Source: Benincasa hispida
Lineage: Eukaryota; Streptophyta; Magnoliopsida; Cucurbitales; Cucurbitaceae
Direction of reading: 5' to 3'
DNA: 64,000 nucleotides
Assembly (NCBI RefSeq): GCF_009727055.1
Contig: NC_052355.1
Coordinates: forward strand, 51,817,110 to 51,881,109
Positions 63,784 through 64,000 of the stretch are shown here, one piece after another. The translations under genes were made by a program, and so were the position numbers. Every line of letters starts with the position of its first letter. Positions within the stretch are counted from its first letter, which is position 1. The notes under the pieces are model-generated. The model was given only the letters and a program-made list of their open reading frames with translations. It made no database searches and had not been told where the DNA came from.

Positions 63784-64000
63784 TTTATTTATTATACTCG
63801 TTCACTACAAAGTTTTCACAACTTATCCAACGCAACTATTTCACAAAGTTCCTGTGTTCGACTCTTGGAACTCTACCAGGAGAATTTACACTTTGAATTC
63901 CGCACTGCGGGAAACTTGATGCGCACAAACCAATCTCATCAACGAATCATCCTATCATTCCATTATTTCCATTCAATAAATGAATACGAATCTCTCTCTT
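63784..64000 (+). repeat. Inverted piece of the gypsy H LTR type
   Basis: The complement of this stretch matches 56567-56760 of the H LTR in order ('tattgaatggaaat', 'gtgtaaattc', 'gtcgaacacagg', 'aatagttgcgttgg', 'gttgtgaaaactttgt'). The LTR here therefore runs in the opposite direction to element H and continues beyond the window. Confidence 0.75.

Overview
This window looks like repeat-rich, AT-rich nuclear DNA of a flowering plant (eudicot). There are no bacterial-style operons. Coding exons are short and separated by GT..AG introns, and LTR retrotransposons dominate. A cucurbit is my best guess from the look of the Copia polyproteins, but that is an inference and not shown by the sequence. 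I found no rRNA, tRNA or CRISPR array.

Host genes. The only substantial host gene is a cysteine synthase / O-acetylserine (thiol)-lyase family gene on the minus strand (9754-25457). Eight exons read cleanly with canonical splice sites, apart from the last junction, which has no AG acceptor at all. The exon for the N-terminal residues was not found. Its second recognisable intron is 13.6 kb long because a Copia element (A) landed in it. A short, broken LRR receptor-kinase fragment lies just upstream (26250-26560, minus).

Nest 1 (11969-24618). Copia A contains Copia B (15503-23090, perfect target duplication GGTTT), which contains a long-LTR insertion C1 (18669-20786, target duplication GAACC). 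All three are plus strand, so they are antisense to the host gene.

Nest 2 (30825-50409). Copia F (target duplication TCCAG) holds a minus-strand solo LTR (C2). C2 is split by Copia D (35742-47779, target duplication ATC[T/C]G), and D's own 3' LTR is split by another solo LTR (C3, 44006-46147). Just beyond, an unidentified gag-like element or gene (G) is cut by two more solo LTRs of the same family (C4 minus, C5 plus). Five insertions of one roughly 2-kb LTR family therefore lie in 37 kb.

Right edge (56554-64000). A minus-strand Ty3/gypsy element of Athila/Tat type keeps a full integrase reading frame but is broken elsewhere. It meets an inverted piece of its own LTR type at about 63783.

Left edge (1-9750). 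This holds fold-back MITE-like repeats, a broken minus-strand Copia (E, 2977-5000), dispersed AT-rich repeats shared with 26.9-28.4 kb, and otherwise unremarkable intergenic DNA.

Most notable observations. (1) C1 carries about 96 bp of internal sequence outside its LTR yet is flanked by a clean target duplication. The related element D has a second polypurine tract at the matching place, so the left end may have been set by an upstream primer. (2) Dense arrays of short palindromes around CGATCG (type CTAAACGATCGTTTAG) occur in D's leader and in three C-family LTRs. (3) The cysteine synthase gene has a TE-inflated intron and a lost splice acceptor. (4) Two assembly gaps have duplicated flanks.
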